NCBI GenBank assembly: GCA_902470915.1
Contig: CABRIB010000003.1
Location: 1-43,930 of the forward strand
Length of the DNA stretch: 43,930 nt
Direction of reading: 5' to 3'
DNA from: an uncultured Collinsella sp.
Lineage (GTDB): Bacteria; Actinomycetota; Coriobacteriia; Coriobacteriales; Coriobacteriaceae
The translations under genes were made by a program, and so were the position numbers. Below the pieces are notes generated by a model, which saw nothing but the letters and a program-made list of their open reading frames with translations, ran no database searches and was not told where the DNA came from. Positions 32,078-40,326 of the stretch are shown here, piece after piece; within the stretch, counting starts at the first letter, position 1, and each line of letters opens with the position of its first letter.

Positions 32078-32560
32078 ATGCAAACGAACAGAACCAACAT
32101 AGTGATCACGCCCGCCGAGGCCGCCGAGCTCAGCGGTGCGCTGTTCTCGTCCGGCAGTGCCGCCGCCCACGAGCTTGCGCCTATATTTGCCGATATCGCG
32201 TCGGGCAGACTCACATCCGTCGAACTCATGCTTGCGGGTTCGCAGCCGGGTTCCGCCGCAGAGCCCATCGTTATCGACGGGCTGTCGATTGACCTGGCTT
32301 CGCGCACCGTGAAGGTCTTGGGTGTACCCGCCTCGCTCACGCCCAAGGAGTTTGACATCCTTGCCTTTTTGGCCACCAATAGGGGCACGGTCTTTAGCAA
32401 GGAAGAAATCTATCGAGCGGTGTGGCGGGACGAGTATTTGCTCGACGACAGCAACATCATGGCCTTTGTCCGAAAGATTCGAAAGAAGATCGAGCCCGAG
32501 CCCGACAACCCGCGCTACCTGCTAACCGTGTGGGGCGTGGGCTACAAGATGACGGAATGA
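32078..32560 (+). CDS. Winged-helix DNA-binding protein without receiver domain
   Basis: 160 residues from ATG 32078, 9 bases after the P-ATPase stop. The N-terminal 70 residues (starting ITPAEAAELSGALFSSGSAA) match no receiver domain: the phosphorylation aspartate and the beta-alpha repeat are missing. The C-terminal 95 residues are an OmpR/PhoB-type winged helix: IDGLSIDLASRTVKVLG, LTPKEFDILAFLATNRGTVF, IMAFVRKIRKKIEPEP and YLLTVWGVGYKM. It binds DNA without phosphorelay control, so the N-terminal part may sense a ligand. Co-transcribed with the ATPase and followed by a terminator and mgtA, it likely regulates one or both transporters. Confidence 0.82.
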   Translation: MQTNRTNIVITPAEAAELSGALFSSGSAAAHELAPIFADIASGRLTSVELMLAGSQPGSAAEPIVIDGLSIDLASRTVKVLGVPASLTPKEFDILAFLATNRGTVFSKEEIYRAVWRDEYLLDDSNIMAFVRKIRKKIEPEPDNPRYLLTVWGVGYKMTE

Positions 32561-32622
32561 CGCTTTGGCCTATTGCCTCCGCCAATAGAAAGCAGCAGAA
32601 CAATCCTTGCCGAATCGCAAGA

Positions 32623-32666
32623 AAGCCGCAAGAAACCAGCCATGTGCCTGGTCTTGCGGCTTTTCT
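32623..32666 (+). terminator. Strong terminator between winged-helix gene and mgtA
   Basis: AAGCCGCAAGA (32623-32633) pairs perfectly with TCTTGCGGCTT (32652-32662). An inner CCAG/CTGG pair extends the stem, and the TTTTCT tail overlaps the base of the stem. It separates the two ATPase transcription units. Confidence 0.92.
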
Positions 32667-32826
32667 ATGCTGTGAACAGTCGCAGACGCGAAGGAGAGGT
32701 GAGGACCTTGAGCGGCAGTGACAGTACCGGAAGCGCAGGGCGGTGTGCGTCGCCGCGGTCCCATCTTGTTAAGGACCGCCGCAGCTAAGTTGCTCTGCAT
32801 GCAATCGATAGAACGGAGCGTAGTAA
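32667..32826 (+). promoter_or_regulatory. 160-base leader region of mgtA
   Basis: The stretch between the terminator and the mgtA start has no good reading frame. It contains GAGGTGAGGACC (about 32696) and a stem GCGGTCC/GGACCGC (about 32756-32779). mgtA genes often have a Mg2+-sensing leader (the M-box riboswitch begins AGGTGAGG), so this is a candidate. The rest of the M-box consensus is not evident by eye. Confidence 0.3.
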
Positions 32827-35595
32827 GTGAAGATGTTAACCATGCACCGTGCGGCTTCGACGGCTCAAGCGCAGCACGATTTGATTCGGCATCGTGCGGA
32901 GGGGCGCATCCAGTATGCGGCGACCATTCCGCTGAGCGATGCTATGACATGGGTCGGGTCCAACCTGGGTGGTCTGGATCGCGACGAGGTCGCACACAGC
33001 GAGGCGGACAACGGGCGCAACGTGGTCACGCGCGGCAAGAATAAGTCGCTGGCCCGCAGGCTCGCAGACGCCTTCGTCAACCCCTTTACGGCAATCCTAT
33101 TTTTCCTGGCCATTATCTCGGCGGCAACGGACATGGTGTTTCCCGCCCTTTCGCTTATGGGGAGCGTGCCGGAAGATTTCGATCCGCTGACCGTGATTAT
33201 CATCACCACGATGGTGGTGCTTTCGGGCACGTTGCGCTATATCCAGGAGGCGCGTAGCGGCAACGCGGCCGAAAAGCTGCTCGACATGATCACGACGACC
33301 GTGACGGTCACTCGAAAGGATGCTCCCAAGGAGGAGATTCCCATCGACGATGTGGTGGTCGGCGACATTGTGCACCTTTCCGCTGGCGACATGATCCCTG
33401 CGGATGTGAGAATCATCGAGGCCAAGGACCTCTTTGTGAGCCAGGCCAGCCTGACGGGTGAGAGCGAGCCTGTCGAGAAAATGCCCACGACCTGTGTAGA
33501 ATCCGATTCGGCAACGTCGTTCGAGAATATCGCCCTTATGGGCAGCAGCGTGATCTCGGGCAGCGCGACCGCAGTCGTCTTTAGCGTGGGCGAGCAGACT
33601 CTGTTTGGTTCGATGGCGTCGAGCCTTTCGGATGACGCCGTGGAGACCAGCTTTTCCAAAGGCGTCAATGGCGTCTCGTGGGTGCTCATCCGCTTTATGA
33701 TGGTGATGGTCCCATTCGTCTTTTTGATTAACGGCGTTACCAAGGGCAACTGGCTCGATGCCGGCCTCTTTGCCATCAGCATTGCCGTGGGTCTTACGCC
33801 CGAGATGCTGCCCATGATTGTCACCACGTGCCTTGCCAAGGGCGCAGTTGCCATGAGCAAAAAACAGACCATCGTTAAGAACCTCAACTCGATTCAGAAC
33901 TTTGGCGCCATGGACGTGCTGTGCACGGACAAGACCGGCACGCTGACGCAGGACCAGGTGGTGCTGGAGTATCACTGGAATATCAACGGTCAGGAGGATT
34001 CGCGCGTTTTGCGCCACGCCTATCTCAACAGCTATTTCCAGACGGGCTACAAGAACCTCATGGACCTGGCGATTATCAAGTGCACCGAGGAAGAGGAGCA
34101 AAACGACCCGAGTCTCACCGATCTTTCGGAGGCATACGTAAAGGTCGACGAGGTGCCGTTTGATTTTGCGCGCCGTCGCCTTACCACCGTGGTGCGCGAT
34201 CGCAGCGGCAAGACTCAGATGGTCACCAAGGGCGCTGTCGAGGAGATGCTCTCGGTGTGCTCGCATGCCGAGATCGATGGTGCGGTTCGCGTGCTGGATG
34301 GCAAAGTGCGCGAGCGCATCCTTGCAACGGTCGCCGATCTGAACGACGACGGTTTTCGCGTGTTGGCGATTGCGCAAAAGTCCAATCCTTCGCCGGTCGG
34401 CGCCTTTAGCGCCCAAGACGAGTGCGATATGGTCCTAATCGGCTATCTGGCGTTTTTGGATCCGCCCAAAGAGTCGACGGCCGATGCTATCGAGGCGCTG
34501 CGCAATCATGGCGTCGCCACCAAGATTTTGACCGGAGACAACGAGAAGGTCACGCGTACCATCTGCAAGCAGGTGGGGCTGCAGGTCAACAACATGCTGC
34601 TGGGCAGCGATATTGCCGCCATGGATGATGCGGAGCTCGCCCGCCGCGCCGAGGACGTGCAGGTGTTTGCCAAGCTCACGCCCGACCAAAAGGCGCGTGT
34701 CGTCTCCGTTCTGCGCGACAACGGGCATGTTGTGGGCTATATGGGTGACGGCATCAACGATGCCTCGGCCATGAAGTCGTCCGATATCGGAATCTCGGTC
34801 GATACCGCTGTCGACGTTGCTAAGGAGTCGGCGGACATTATTTTGCTCGAGAAGGACCTGATGGTGCTCGAGGAGGGCATCATCGAGGGGCGTAAGACCT
34901 ACGCTAACATGATCAAGTACATCAAGATGACCGCGAGCTCTAACTTCGGCAACATGTTTAGCGTGCTTGCCGCGTCTGCCCTGCTGCCGTTTTTGCCCAT
35001 GATGAGCATCCAGCTGATTTTGCTCAACTTGATTTATGACTGCAGCTGCCTGGCGATTCCTTGGGATAACGTGGACGAGGAGTTCCTGCGCGTGCCGCGT
35101 ACCTGGGATGCGTCGAGTGTCGGCAGGTTCATGATCTGGATCGGTCCCACCAGCTCCATCTTCGACTTTATGACCTACATCTTTATGTACTTTGTCTTCT
35201 GTCCGCTGTTTGTGAGCCATGGCGTGCTCTTTAACGATCTGGCACACGTTTACTCGGGCGCTGCGCTGGAGCAGATGCAGTTGGCATATATCGCGCTGTT
35301 CCAAGCCGGTTGGTTTGTCGAGTCCATGTGGAGTCAGACGCTGGTCATTCACATGATCCGCACGCCCAAGCTGCCGTTTATCCAGAGCCACGCCTCAGCG
35401 CCGGTAATGCTGCTCACGATGACGGGTATCGCGCTGCTCACGGCGATTCCGTTTAGCCCGCTTGGGCCTACGTTGGGTCTGGGTGCCCTGCCCGTTGAGT
35501 ACTTCCTGTTCCTGATCCCGTGCATCTTGCTGTATATGGCGTTGGCGACAAGCCTTAAGAAGGCCTATGTCAGGCGCTATGGCGAGTTGCTGTAA
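32827..35595 (+). CDS. mgtA: Magnesium-translocating P-type ATPase
   Basis: 922 residues from GTG 32827, with GGAG 9 bases before; ATG at 32833 is a less well spaced alternative. Landmarks in order: N-terminal cytoplasmic segment (1-80), membrane helices, actuator TGES (210-213), the class III motif GLTPEMLPMI, phosphorylated D368 in CTDKTGTLT, KILTGDNEKVTR, GYMGDGINDASAM and a C-terminal membrane domain with WDNVD. This is the full-length MgtA/MgtB architecture for Mg2+ uptake, using ATP hydrolysis at the cytoplasmic membrane. A small membrane protein follows after 30 bases. Upstream lies an independent leader and a shorter paralogue with its regulator. Confidence 0.95.
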   Translation: MKMLTMHRAASTAQAQHDLIRHRAEGRIQYAATIPLSDAMTWVGSNLGGLDRDEVAHSEADNGRNVVTRGKNKSLARRLADAFVNPFTAILFFLAIISAATDMVFPALSLMGSVPEDFDPLTVIIITTMVVLSGTLRYIQEARSGNAAEKLLDMITTTVTVTRKDAPKEEIPIDDVVVGDIVHLSAGDMIPADVRIIEAKDLFVSQASLTGESEPVEKMPTTCVESDSATSFENIALMGSSVISGSATAVVFSVGEQTLFGSMASSLSDDAVETSFSKGVNGVSWVLIRFMMVMVPFVFLINGVTKGNWLDAGLFAISIAVGLTPEMLPMIVTTCLAKGAVAMSKKQTIVKNLNSIQNFGAMDVLCTDKTGTLTQDQVVLEYHWNINGQEDSRVLRHAYLNSYFQTGYKNLMDLAIIKCTEEEEQNDPSLTDLSEAYVKVDEVPFDFARRRLTTVVRDRSGKTQMVTKGAVEEMLSVCSHAEIDGAVRVLDGKVRERILATVADLNDDGFRVLAIAQKSNPSPVGAFSAQDECDMVLIGYLAFLDPPKESTADAIEALRNHGVATKILTGDNEKVTRTICKQVGLQVNNMLLGSDIAAMDDAELARRAEDVQVFAKLTPDQKARVVSVLRDNGHVVGYMGDGINDASAMKSSDIGISVDTAVDVAKESADIILLEKDLMVLEEGIIEGRKTYANMIKYIKMTASSNFGNMFSVLAASALLPFLPMMSIQLILLNLIYDCSCLAIPWDNVDEEFLRVPRTWDASSVGRFMIWIGPTSSIFDFMTYIFMYFVFCPLFVSHGVLFNDLAHVYSGAALEQMQLAYIALFQAGWFVESMWSQTLVIHMIRTPKLPFIQSHASAPVMLLTMTGIALLTAIPFSPLGPTLGLGALPVEYFLFLIPCILLYMALATSLKKAYVRRYGELL

Positions 35596-35625
35596 CAGGG
35601 GATTTGAGATGAGAGGAGCGTTCGC

Positions 35626-35781
35626 ATGAACTGGACGCAGATTTGGATTGACCTGTTTGGCACCTCGGAGTGGCTCGGCCTGAATATGGGCTTTTGGGTG
35701 GCCAACGGCGTGGTGCTCATCATCGTCGTCATTATGAACGTCGTCTTTTGGAGCATGAAGCCGCTGCCGAAGGACGAATAA
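35626..35781 (+). CDS. 51-residue membrane miniprotein downstream of mgtA
   Basis: A strong ribosome site (GAGAGGAGCG) precedes ATG 35626. The protein starts MNWTQIWIDLFGTSEWLGLN, then has one long hydrophobic span (FWVANGVVLIIVVIMNVVFW) and ends SMKPLPKDE. It begins 30 bases after the mgtA stop with no terminator between, so it is co-transcribed. Small single-span proteins such as MgtR and MgtS bind or protect MgtA-type transporters in enterobacteria; this one is not homologous by eye but could be analogous. The function is inference from position and topology. Confidence 0.8.
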   Translation: MNWTQIWIDLFGTSEWLGLNMGFWVANGVVLIIVVIMNVVFWSMKPLPKDE

Positions 35782-35840
35782 CGTGCATGGGGCCGCTTGC
35801 GTTGCTGTGCCAAAATAAACACTCGAATGATGATTTGCAG

Positions 35841-35871
35841 ATGTGACAAAGGGACTGTCCCTTTGCCGCAT
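35841..35871. repeat. Palindromic unit A, copy 3
   Basis: ATGTGACAAAGGGAC (35841-35855) is mirrored at 35857-35871 with two mismatches in the right arm (GCCGCAT for GTCACAT). It sits 15 bases before the Dus start. Confidence 0.85.
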
Positions 35872-35885
35872 TGATCTGAGAGTAG

Positions 35886-36845
35886 ATGTTGATGATTCTA
35901 TCGTTGGCCCCTATGGAGGGGATTACCGGGCATGTGTTCCGTCGCGTGCACGCGGAGTGCTTCGGTGCGCTCGATTGCTATTACACGCCGTTCTTGCCGC
36001 CGCCACGGGTGGGAAACCGCTTTGGCGGCAAGGCGTTTAAGGAGGTCGACCCTGTCAATAACCAGGGGCTCAACGTAGTGCCTCAGCTGATGTCCAAGAA
36101 CGCGGACGAGTTTGTGTGGGCGGCACAGGTGCTCGCCGACATGGGTTATCGCGAGGTCAATCTCAACTTGGGTTGTCCTTCGGGAACGGTTGTCGCCAAG
36201 GGCAAGGGTTCGGGTTTCTTGCGCAATCTCGACGAGCTCGAGGTGTTCTTGAGCGACGTGTGCGAGCACTCGCCGCTGCCGGTGTCGGTCAAGACCAGGC
36301 TGGGGTTGGAAAGCGACGACGAATACGAGCGCGTACTCGACCTCTATTGCCGCATGCCGCTGGCAGAGCTGATCGTGCATCCGCGCGTGCAAAAGGACCG
36401 TTATACGGGCTCGCCGCGCAAGGAGTTTTACGGCGAGACGCTGGAGCGGGCGCCGTTCCCCGTTGCCTATAACGGCGACATCTTTGATCTTGAGGACATG
36501 GATGCGCTGGTGGAGGCCTATCCCGGAACGCGTCACGTAATGTTGGGGCGCGGCTTGCTTGCGAACCCCGCGCTGGCTCGCATGGCTAAGGGCGGTCCTG
36601 CTGCCACGGCAGCCGAGCTGCAGCGTTTCCACGACACGCTGTTTGCGGCCTATGCGGACGAGATCGGCGGCAACGCGGTCTTCCGCATGAAGGAGTTGTG
36701 GTTCTACGCCAAATGCGCCTTCGCCGATCCCGCGACCGTTCACAAGCTCGTACGCAAGACCAAAAAGGTCGACGAATACCGCGCCGCCGTCGATCGCGTC
36801 TTTCGCGAACAGCCGCTTGCGCCCGTTGCCCGCTTCGACGGCTAG
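35886..36845 (+). CDS. dus: tRNA-dihydrouridine synthase
   Basis: 319 residues from ATG 35886 (ATG 35892 possible). The FMN-binding barrel starts LSLAPMEGITGHVFRR. The catalytic cysteine is C97 in VNLNLGCPSGTVVAKGKGSG, followed by VSVKTRLG and the histidine-containing LIVHPRVQKDRYTG. VAYNGDIFD and VMLGRGLLANPAL contact the FMN phosphate. It reduces uridine to 5,6-dihydrouridine in the D-loop of tRNA. The length is normal for bacterial Dus, and the subtype cannot be fixed by eye. Stands alone. Its ribosome site is poor and a unit-A palindrome lies immediately upstream, which might affect expression. Confidence 0.93.
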   Translation: MLMILSLAPMEGITGHVFRRVHAECFGALDCYYTPFLPPPRVGNRFGGKAFKEVDPVNNQGLNVVPQLMSKNADEFVWAAQVLADMGYREVNLNLGCPSGTVVAKGKGSGFLRNLDELEVFLSDVCEHSPLPVSVKTRLGLESDDEYERVLDLYCRMPLAELIVHPRVQKDRYTGSPRKEFYGETLERAPFPVAYNGDIFDLEDMDALVEAYPGTRHVMLGRGLLANPALARMAKGGPAATAAELQRFHDTLFAAYADEIGGNAVFRMKELWFYAKCAFADPATVHKLVRKTKKVDEYRAAVDRVFREQPLAPVARFDG

Positions 36846-36848
36846 CCA

Positions 36849-36900
36849 GTCATTGGGGACGTTCTTTAACGACTACTCATTTAAGTGCGTCCCCAATGAG
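36849..36900. repeat. Palindromic unit B, copy 1
   Basis: GTCATTGGGGACG (36849-36861) is mirrored by CGTCCCCAATGAG (36889-36901, one end mismatch) and an inner TTAA pair. The centre is less conserved than in the copy at 43739-43794. It fills the gap between convergent dus and glutaredoxin genes. Confidence 0.85.
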
Positions 36901-36902
36901 TA

Positions 36903-37148
36903 CTAGAGCAGGTTCTCCTGTACCCAGGCGATGATGTCGCTCGATTCGTAGAGTGGCTCGCCGTCGATGAACAGGCAGGGAACCTGGCGTTTTCCGCCGA
37001 CGGCGATGAGCGTCTGCTCGGCATCGGAATCGGTCGAGATATTGCGCTCGGGAATGGTCACGTCGTTATCGGCCAAAAAGCGCTTGACCTTTATGCAATA
37101 CGGGCAGCCAGTCATAACGTAGAGCGCGAGTTCATGATCAGTAGCCAT
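36903..37148 (-). CDS. Glutaredoxin family protein
   Basis: 81 residues from ATG 37148 with GGAG 6 bases before. It has the glutaredoxin fold with active site CPYC in LYVMTGCPYCIKVKRF, the cis-proline segment RQVPCLFIDGEPL and the C-terminal SSDIIAWVQENLL. It reduces protein or low-molecular-weight disulfides in the cytoplasm. It lies 52 bases after the Xre/TipAS gene on the same strand and is probably in one transcript with it. All active-site residues are present. Confidence 0.93.
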   Translation of the reverse strand: MATDHELALYVMTGCPYCIKVKRFLADNDVTIPERNISTDSDAEQTLIAVGGKRQVPCLFIDGEPLYESSDIIAWVQENLL

Positions 37149-37200
37149 GGTGTCTCCAATCGGTTGAGGTTTCGGTTGAGATACCCAAAGCCGCCGCAGT

Positions 37201-38028
37201 CTATGCGCGATCCATTGATGACTCGATGGCATGGACCAGAAACGCCGTGGCTCCGGTGCCGCAGGGCTTGTCGTAGTAGTCGATAAAGCGCTGATCGGCA
37301 AGATAGCCGTGGGCGAGGCCCAGGTATGCTTCGTCTTGGGGTTCGTGTCCCCAGTTAAGGCCAATCCATCGACGGTGCATTGCGACAAGCTTGCGCGCCT
37401 CGCTTCCATCCGGTTCGCCGTCGCCCATGGCGATCGAGAGCTGGCCCAGAATAGCGCGTTCAAGTTCCTTCATGTCGTTCCATGTCTCGGGGTCCATGTC
37501 CAGCAGTGCCTCGTTTGCTGCATCGACGGCCTCGTCGCCATAGCGCGCCCGCGCCTCGGCACCGTAGCGCTCCTCGTTTTCCTGCACGGTGCGCCAGCGC
37601 TCCAATTGCGGCAGCACGGCGCCCATGAGCGAGACGGCTTCGTCGAGCGACATACCGGTGTTTTGTGCCAGGCGCGGGGCGCAATCCTCAATCATGGCCT
37701 CCATCGTGGTCTCGTAGGTGTACTTGCCGTGGTCGTAGCACCACTTGCAGTAATGATCGGTCGTTGCGCCGTGAGCATCGGTGCCGCAGTCGTCGGGCGT
37801 GAGTATCATGCCGCAGCTCTGGCAATAGTGCTCGGGCATTTCGAGCAGGTGGGACAGCGGCTCTCCGGTTATGGCGGCAATGAGCTTCATCATGTCGATG
37901 CCCGGCGTGACTTCGCCGCGTTCCCAACGGCTGACGGCTTGGCGTGTGACGAAGAGCTTGGCGGCGAGTTGCTCTTGGGTGAGATTGTTGTCGCGGCGGA
38001 TGGCGATGAGCTTTTCTGCAAAGGCCAT
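37201..38028 (-). CDS. Xre regulator fused to zinc ribbon and TipAS-like domain
   Basis: 275 residues from ATG 38028 with AAAGGAG before it. Three parts are visible. Residues 1-62 are an Xre helix-turn-helix (LIAIRRDNNLTQEQLAAKLF, VTRQAVSRWERGEVTPG). Residues 66-104 are a putative zinc ribbon with C69, C72, C94 and C97 (YCQSCGMIL, HYCKWCYDHGKYT). Residues of about 150-272 resemble the TipAS antibiotic-recognition domain: ARYGDEAVDAANEALL, RKLVAMHRRWIGLNWG, LGLAHGYLADQRFIDYYD and GTGATAFLVHAI. TipAS normally follows a MerR domain and binds thiopeptides, so here the sensor appears attached to an Xre DNA reader. It may sense a small molecule and control itself or the divergent trmO gene. Confidence 0.85.
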   Translation of the reverse strand: MAFAEKLIAIRRDNNLTQEQLAAKLFVTRQAVSRWERGEVTPGIDMMKLIAAITGEPLSHLLEMPEHYCQSCGMILTPDDCGTDAHGATTDHYCKWCYDHGKYTYETTMEAMIEDCAPRLAQNTGMSLDEAVSLMGAVLPQLERWRTVQENEERYGAEARARYGDEAVDAANEALLDMDPETWNDMKELERAILGQLSIAMGDGEPDGSEARKLVAMHRRWIGLNWGHEPQDEAYLGLAHGYLADQRFIDYYDKPCGTGATAFLVHAIESSMDRA

Positions 38029-38155
38029 GACGGCTCCTTTCTGCTGTTTGTTGCTTTAAGCATACGCGGCGGCCGGCACCCTTCCAAGCAACCGTTGGTT
38101 GCGCGACGGGGACCGCGGCGAAGAATTGCGCGCAACACCCCACGCCTCCATGCCG

Positions 38156-38161
38156 TACAAT
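38156..38161 (+). promoter_or_regulatory. -10 element of trmO, probable leaderless transcript
   Basis: TACAAT ends 7 bases before ATG 38169, which puts the transcription start at or one base before the start codon. No ribosome site precedes the ATG. Confidence 0.45.
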
Positions 38162-38168
38162 GACCGGC

Positions 38169-38906
38169 ATGGAATCTATTGCACACATACATACCGACCT
38201 GCCGCAGAAGTTCGGCATCCCACGCAACAGCTTTTTGGCGCCCCATCTGCAGGGACGCATCGTCTTTGAGCCGGAATTTGCCTCCAACGCTGCAGTTGAG
38301 GGTCTGGACTCCTTCTCTCACCTATGGCTGCTGTGGTGCTTCGAAAACGGAACGCCCGGCGGCACGGCTAAAGACATAGCCGCCGATGCCAAAACGCAGG
38401 ACAGGTCCGGCACCAACGCAAAATGGTCGAAAACCGTGCGCCCGCCGCGTCTGGGTGGAGCCGAACGCGTGGGCGTGTTTGCCACGCGCAGTCCGTTTCG
38501 CCCTAATCCCATCGGGCTCACCTGCGTCAAGCTTGATCGTGTCGAGCTCACCGACGATGGTCCCATCATCCATGTGCTGGGGGCCGACCTGCGCGACGGT
38601 ACGCCCATCTACGACATTAAGCCTTACATTCCGTTTGCGGACTGTCACCCGGATGCGACGGGCGGCTGGATTGAGGACGCGCCATGGCAAGAGCTCGATG
38701 TCGAGCTCCCGCAAGCGCTGCGGGACATGGTCCCGGACACAAAGCTCCCCGGCTTGATCGAGGTGCTCCGCCAAGATCCGCGCCGTGCGGGCAGCAAACA
38801 CGAGCCAAACCGCGTTTACCATTTGGCTTACGCTGGGCTTGACATATCGTTTACGGTCGACGGAACCAGGTTGACGATAACCGCCATCAACGACGCGCGA
38901 GACTAA
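38169..38906 (+). CDS. trmO: tRNA (N6-threonylcarbamoyladenosine37-N6)-methyltransferase TrmO
   Basis: 245 residues from ATG 38169 (an in-frame ATG at 38160 overlaps the -10 element and is less likely). Family motifs: N-terminal KFGIPRNSFLAPHLQGRIVF, then AVEGLDSFSHLWLLWCF, RVGVFATRSPFRPNPIGLTC and DLRDGTPIYDIKPYIPFAD, ending in a C-terminal substrate domain. TrmO (formerly YaeB/TsaA) uses S-adenosylmethionine to methylate t6A37 in certain tRNAs. The length fits two-domain members. Divergent from the Xre/TipAS gene, monocistronic. Confidence 0.93.
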   Translation: MESIAHIHTDLPQKFGIPRNSFLAPHLQGRIVFEPEFASNAAVEGLDSFSHLWLLWCFENGTPGGTAKDIAADAKTQDRSGTNAKWSKTVRPPRLGGAERVGVFATRSPFRPNPIGLTCVKLDRVELTDDGPIIHVLGADLRDGTPIYDIKPYIPFADCHPDATGGWIEDAPWQELDVELPQALRDMVPDTKLPGLIEVLRQDPRRAGSKHEPNRVYHLAYAGLDISFTVDGTRLTITAINDARD

Positions 38907-39018
38907 CCAGCCATTCGTCCGCACCCGTCAAATTAAGCGCCAAACTCCGCCCCAAAACCGCCCACGCTGGTGGACAATAACGCCTACCGAAACAATCCGC
39001 TTTGCACGGGAGCTCAGC

Positions 39019-40230
39019 ATGAAATACGACTTTACCTCGCTTATCGACCGCCACGGTATGGACGCCATCGCCGTTGACTCCTGGGGCGAGATCCCCGGCA
39101 TGGCTCCGAACGCACCCGACGAGGGCTTCGACCGCATCCCCATGTGGGTGGCGGATATGAATTTTGCCACGGTGCCCACGGTTCAGGAACACATCATTCA
39201 GCGCGCCCAGCATCCCATGTTTGGCTATTTCAATCCGCGTGACGAGTACTTCGACCGCATCATCGAATGGCAGACCCGCCGTAATGGCGTCGAAGGCCTG
39301 CTCCCTGAGCAGATCGGCTACGAAAACGGCGTACTGGGCGGTGTCGTGTCGACGTTGCGCGCATATGTCCAGCCGGGCGATGCGGTGCTGGTCCACAGTC
39401 CCACCTACATCGGCTTTACCAAGTCCATCGAGGCCGCGGGCTATCGCATTGTCCACAGCCCGCTTAAACTCGACGACCAGGGCGTGTGGCGCATGGACTT
39501 TGAGGACATGGAGCGCAAGCTCGCACAAAACCATATCCATGCCGCCGTGTTCTGCTCGCCGCACAATCCCTGCGGCCGCGTATGGGAGCGCGACGAGATC
39601 GAACGTGCCATGGACATCTATCGTCAGCACGATTGCGTGGTGATCTCGGATGAGATTTGGTCCGATATCATCCTGCCGGGCCACAAGCATATCCCGACGC
39701 AGTCGGTGAGCGAGGACGCCCACATGCGCACGGTTGCCCTCTACGCGCCCAGCAAGACGTTTAACCTGGCGGGCCTGGTCGGCAGCTACCACATCATCTA
39801 TAACGAGACGCTGCGCGACCGCGTGTGCGCCGTGTCCGACAAGACCCACTACAACGAGATGAACGTCATCTCCATGCATGCGCTTATCGGTGCCTACCAG
39901 CAGCAGGGCTACGAGTGGCTCGATGAGCTCAATGAGGTCATCGAGGGCAACGTCGACTACTTCTGCAATTACGTGGACAAGCATTTTGCGGGCGTGTCCT
40001 ATTCGCGTCCGCAGGGCACCTACATGGTGTTTCTGGACTGCACCGAGTGGTGCCGCGAGCATGGCCGCGATATTCAGTGGCTGCTCGACGAGGGGGCGCG
40101 CGTGGGCGTGGGGTATCAGGACGGCCGCCCGTTCCACGGGCCCTGCCACATTCGCGTGAATCTGGCGCTGCCGCTTTCGCGCGTAAGGGAGGCGTGCGAC
40201 CGCCTGGACCGCTACGTTTTTGGGGTATAG
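39019..40230 (+). CDS. patB: PatB/MalY-type PLP-dependent C-S lyase or aminotransferase
   Basis: 403 residues from ATG 39019 (GGGAGC before it). It is a fold-type I PLP enzyme of the MalY/PatB subgroup: IPMWVADMNFATVP, then HPMFGYFNPRDEYFD, the cofactor-stacking region, CSPHNPCGRVWERDEI, VISDEIWSDIILPGHKH, and the Schiff-base lysine K246 in YAPSKTFNLAGL. MalY/PatB proteins cleave cystathionine or cysteine and can repress or modulate other pathways. The reaction here is inferred to be cystathionine beta-lyase activity for methionine or sulfur metabolism. Single gene with a strong hairpin at its end. Confidence 0.92.
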   Translation: MKYDFTSLIDRHGMDAIAVDSWGEIPGMAPNAPDEGFDRIPMWVADMNFATVPTVQEHIIQRAQHPMFGYFNPRDEYFDRIIEWQTRRNGVEGLLPEQIGYENGVLGGVVSTLRAYVQPGDAVLVHSPTYIGFTKSIEAAGYRIVHSPLKLDDQGVWRMDFEDMERKLAQNHIHAAVFCSPHNPCGRVWERDEIERAMDIYRQHDCVVISDEIWSDIILPGHKHIPTQSVSEDAHMRTVALYAPSKTFNLAGLVGSYHIIYNETLRDRVCAVSDKTHYNEMNVISMHALIGAYQQQGYEWLDELNEVIEGNVDYFCNYVDKHFAGVSYSRPQGTYMVFLDCTEWCREHGRDIQWLLDEGARVGVGYQDGRPFHGPCHIRVNLALPLSRVREACDRLDRYVFGV

Positions 40231-40251
40231 GGGGCGCTCGATTCGAGTGCT

Positions 40252-40294
40252 GCCCCATGCGCCCACGCCGTCAAAATGCGTGGGCGCATGGGGC
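40252..40294. terminator. Perfect 17-bp hairpin between patB and convergent gene
   Basis: GCCCCATGCGCCCACGC (40252-40268) is perfectly mirrored at 40278-40294 around CGTCAAAAT. There is no T-run, so it is an unusual but likely bidirectional terminator between convergent genes. Confidence 0.7.
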
Positions 40295-40326
40295 GCAGAG
40301 GGTAGCGAGCGCGTTTTTCGCATTCG

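Noticed and set aside
32696..32826. Clear M-box riboswitch
   Set aside because: Only the GGTGAGG element is visible; the other conserved blocks were not found by eye, so it is kept as a candidate only.
33097..34416. A 439-codon minus-strand frame
   Set aside because: Antisense of mgtA; composition typical of a shadow frame.
38126..38131. TTGCGC as the -35 element of trmO
   Set aside because: The spacing to TACAAT is 24 bases, too long for a sigma-70-type promoter.
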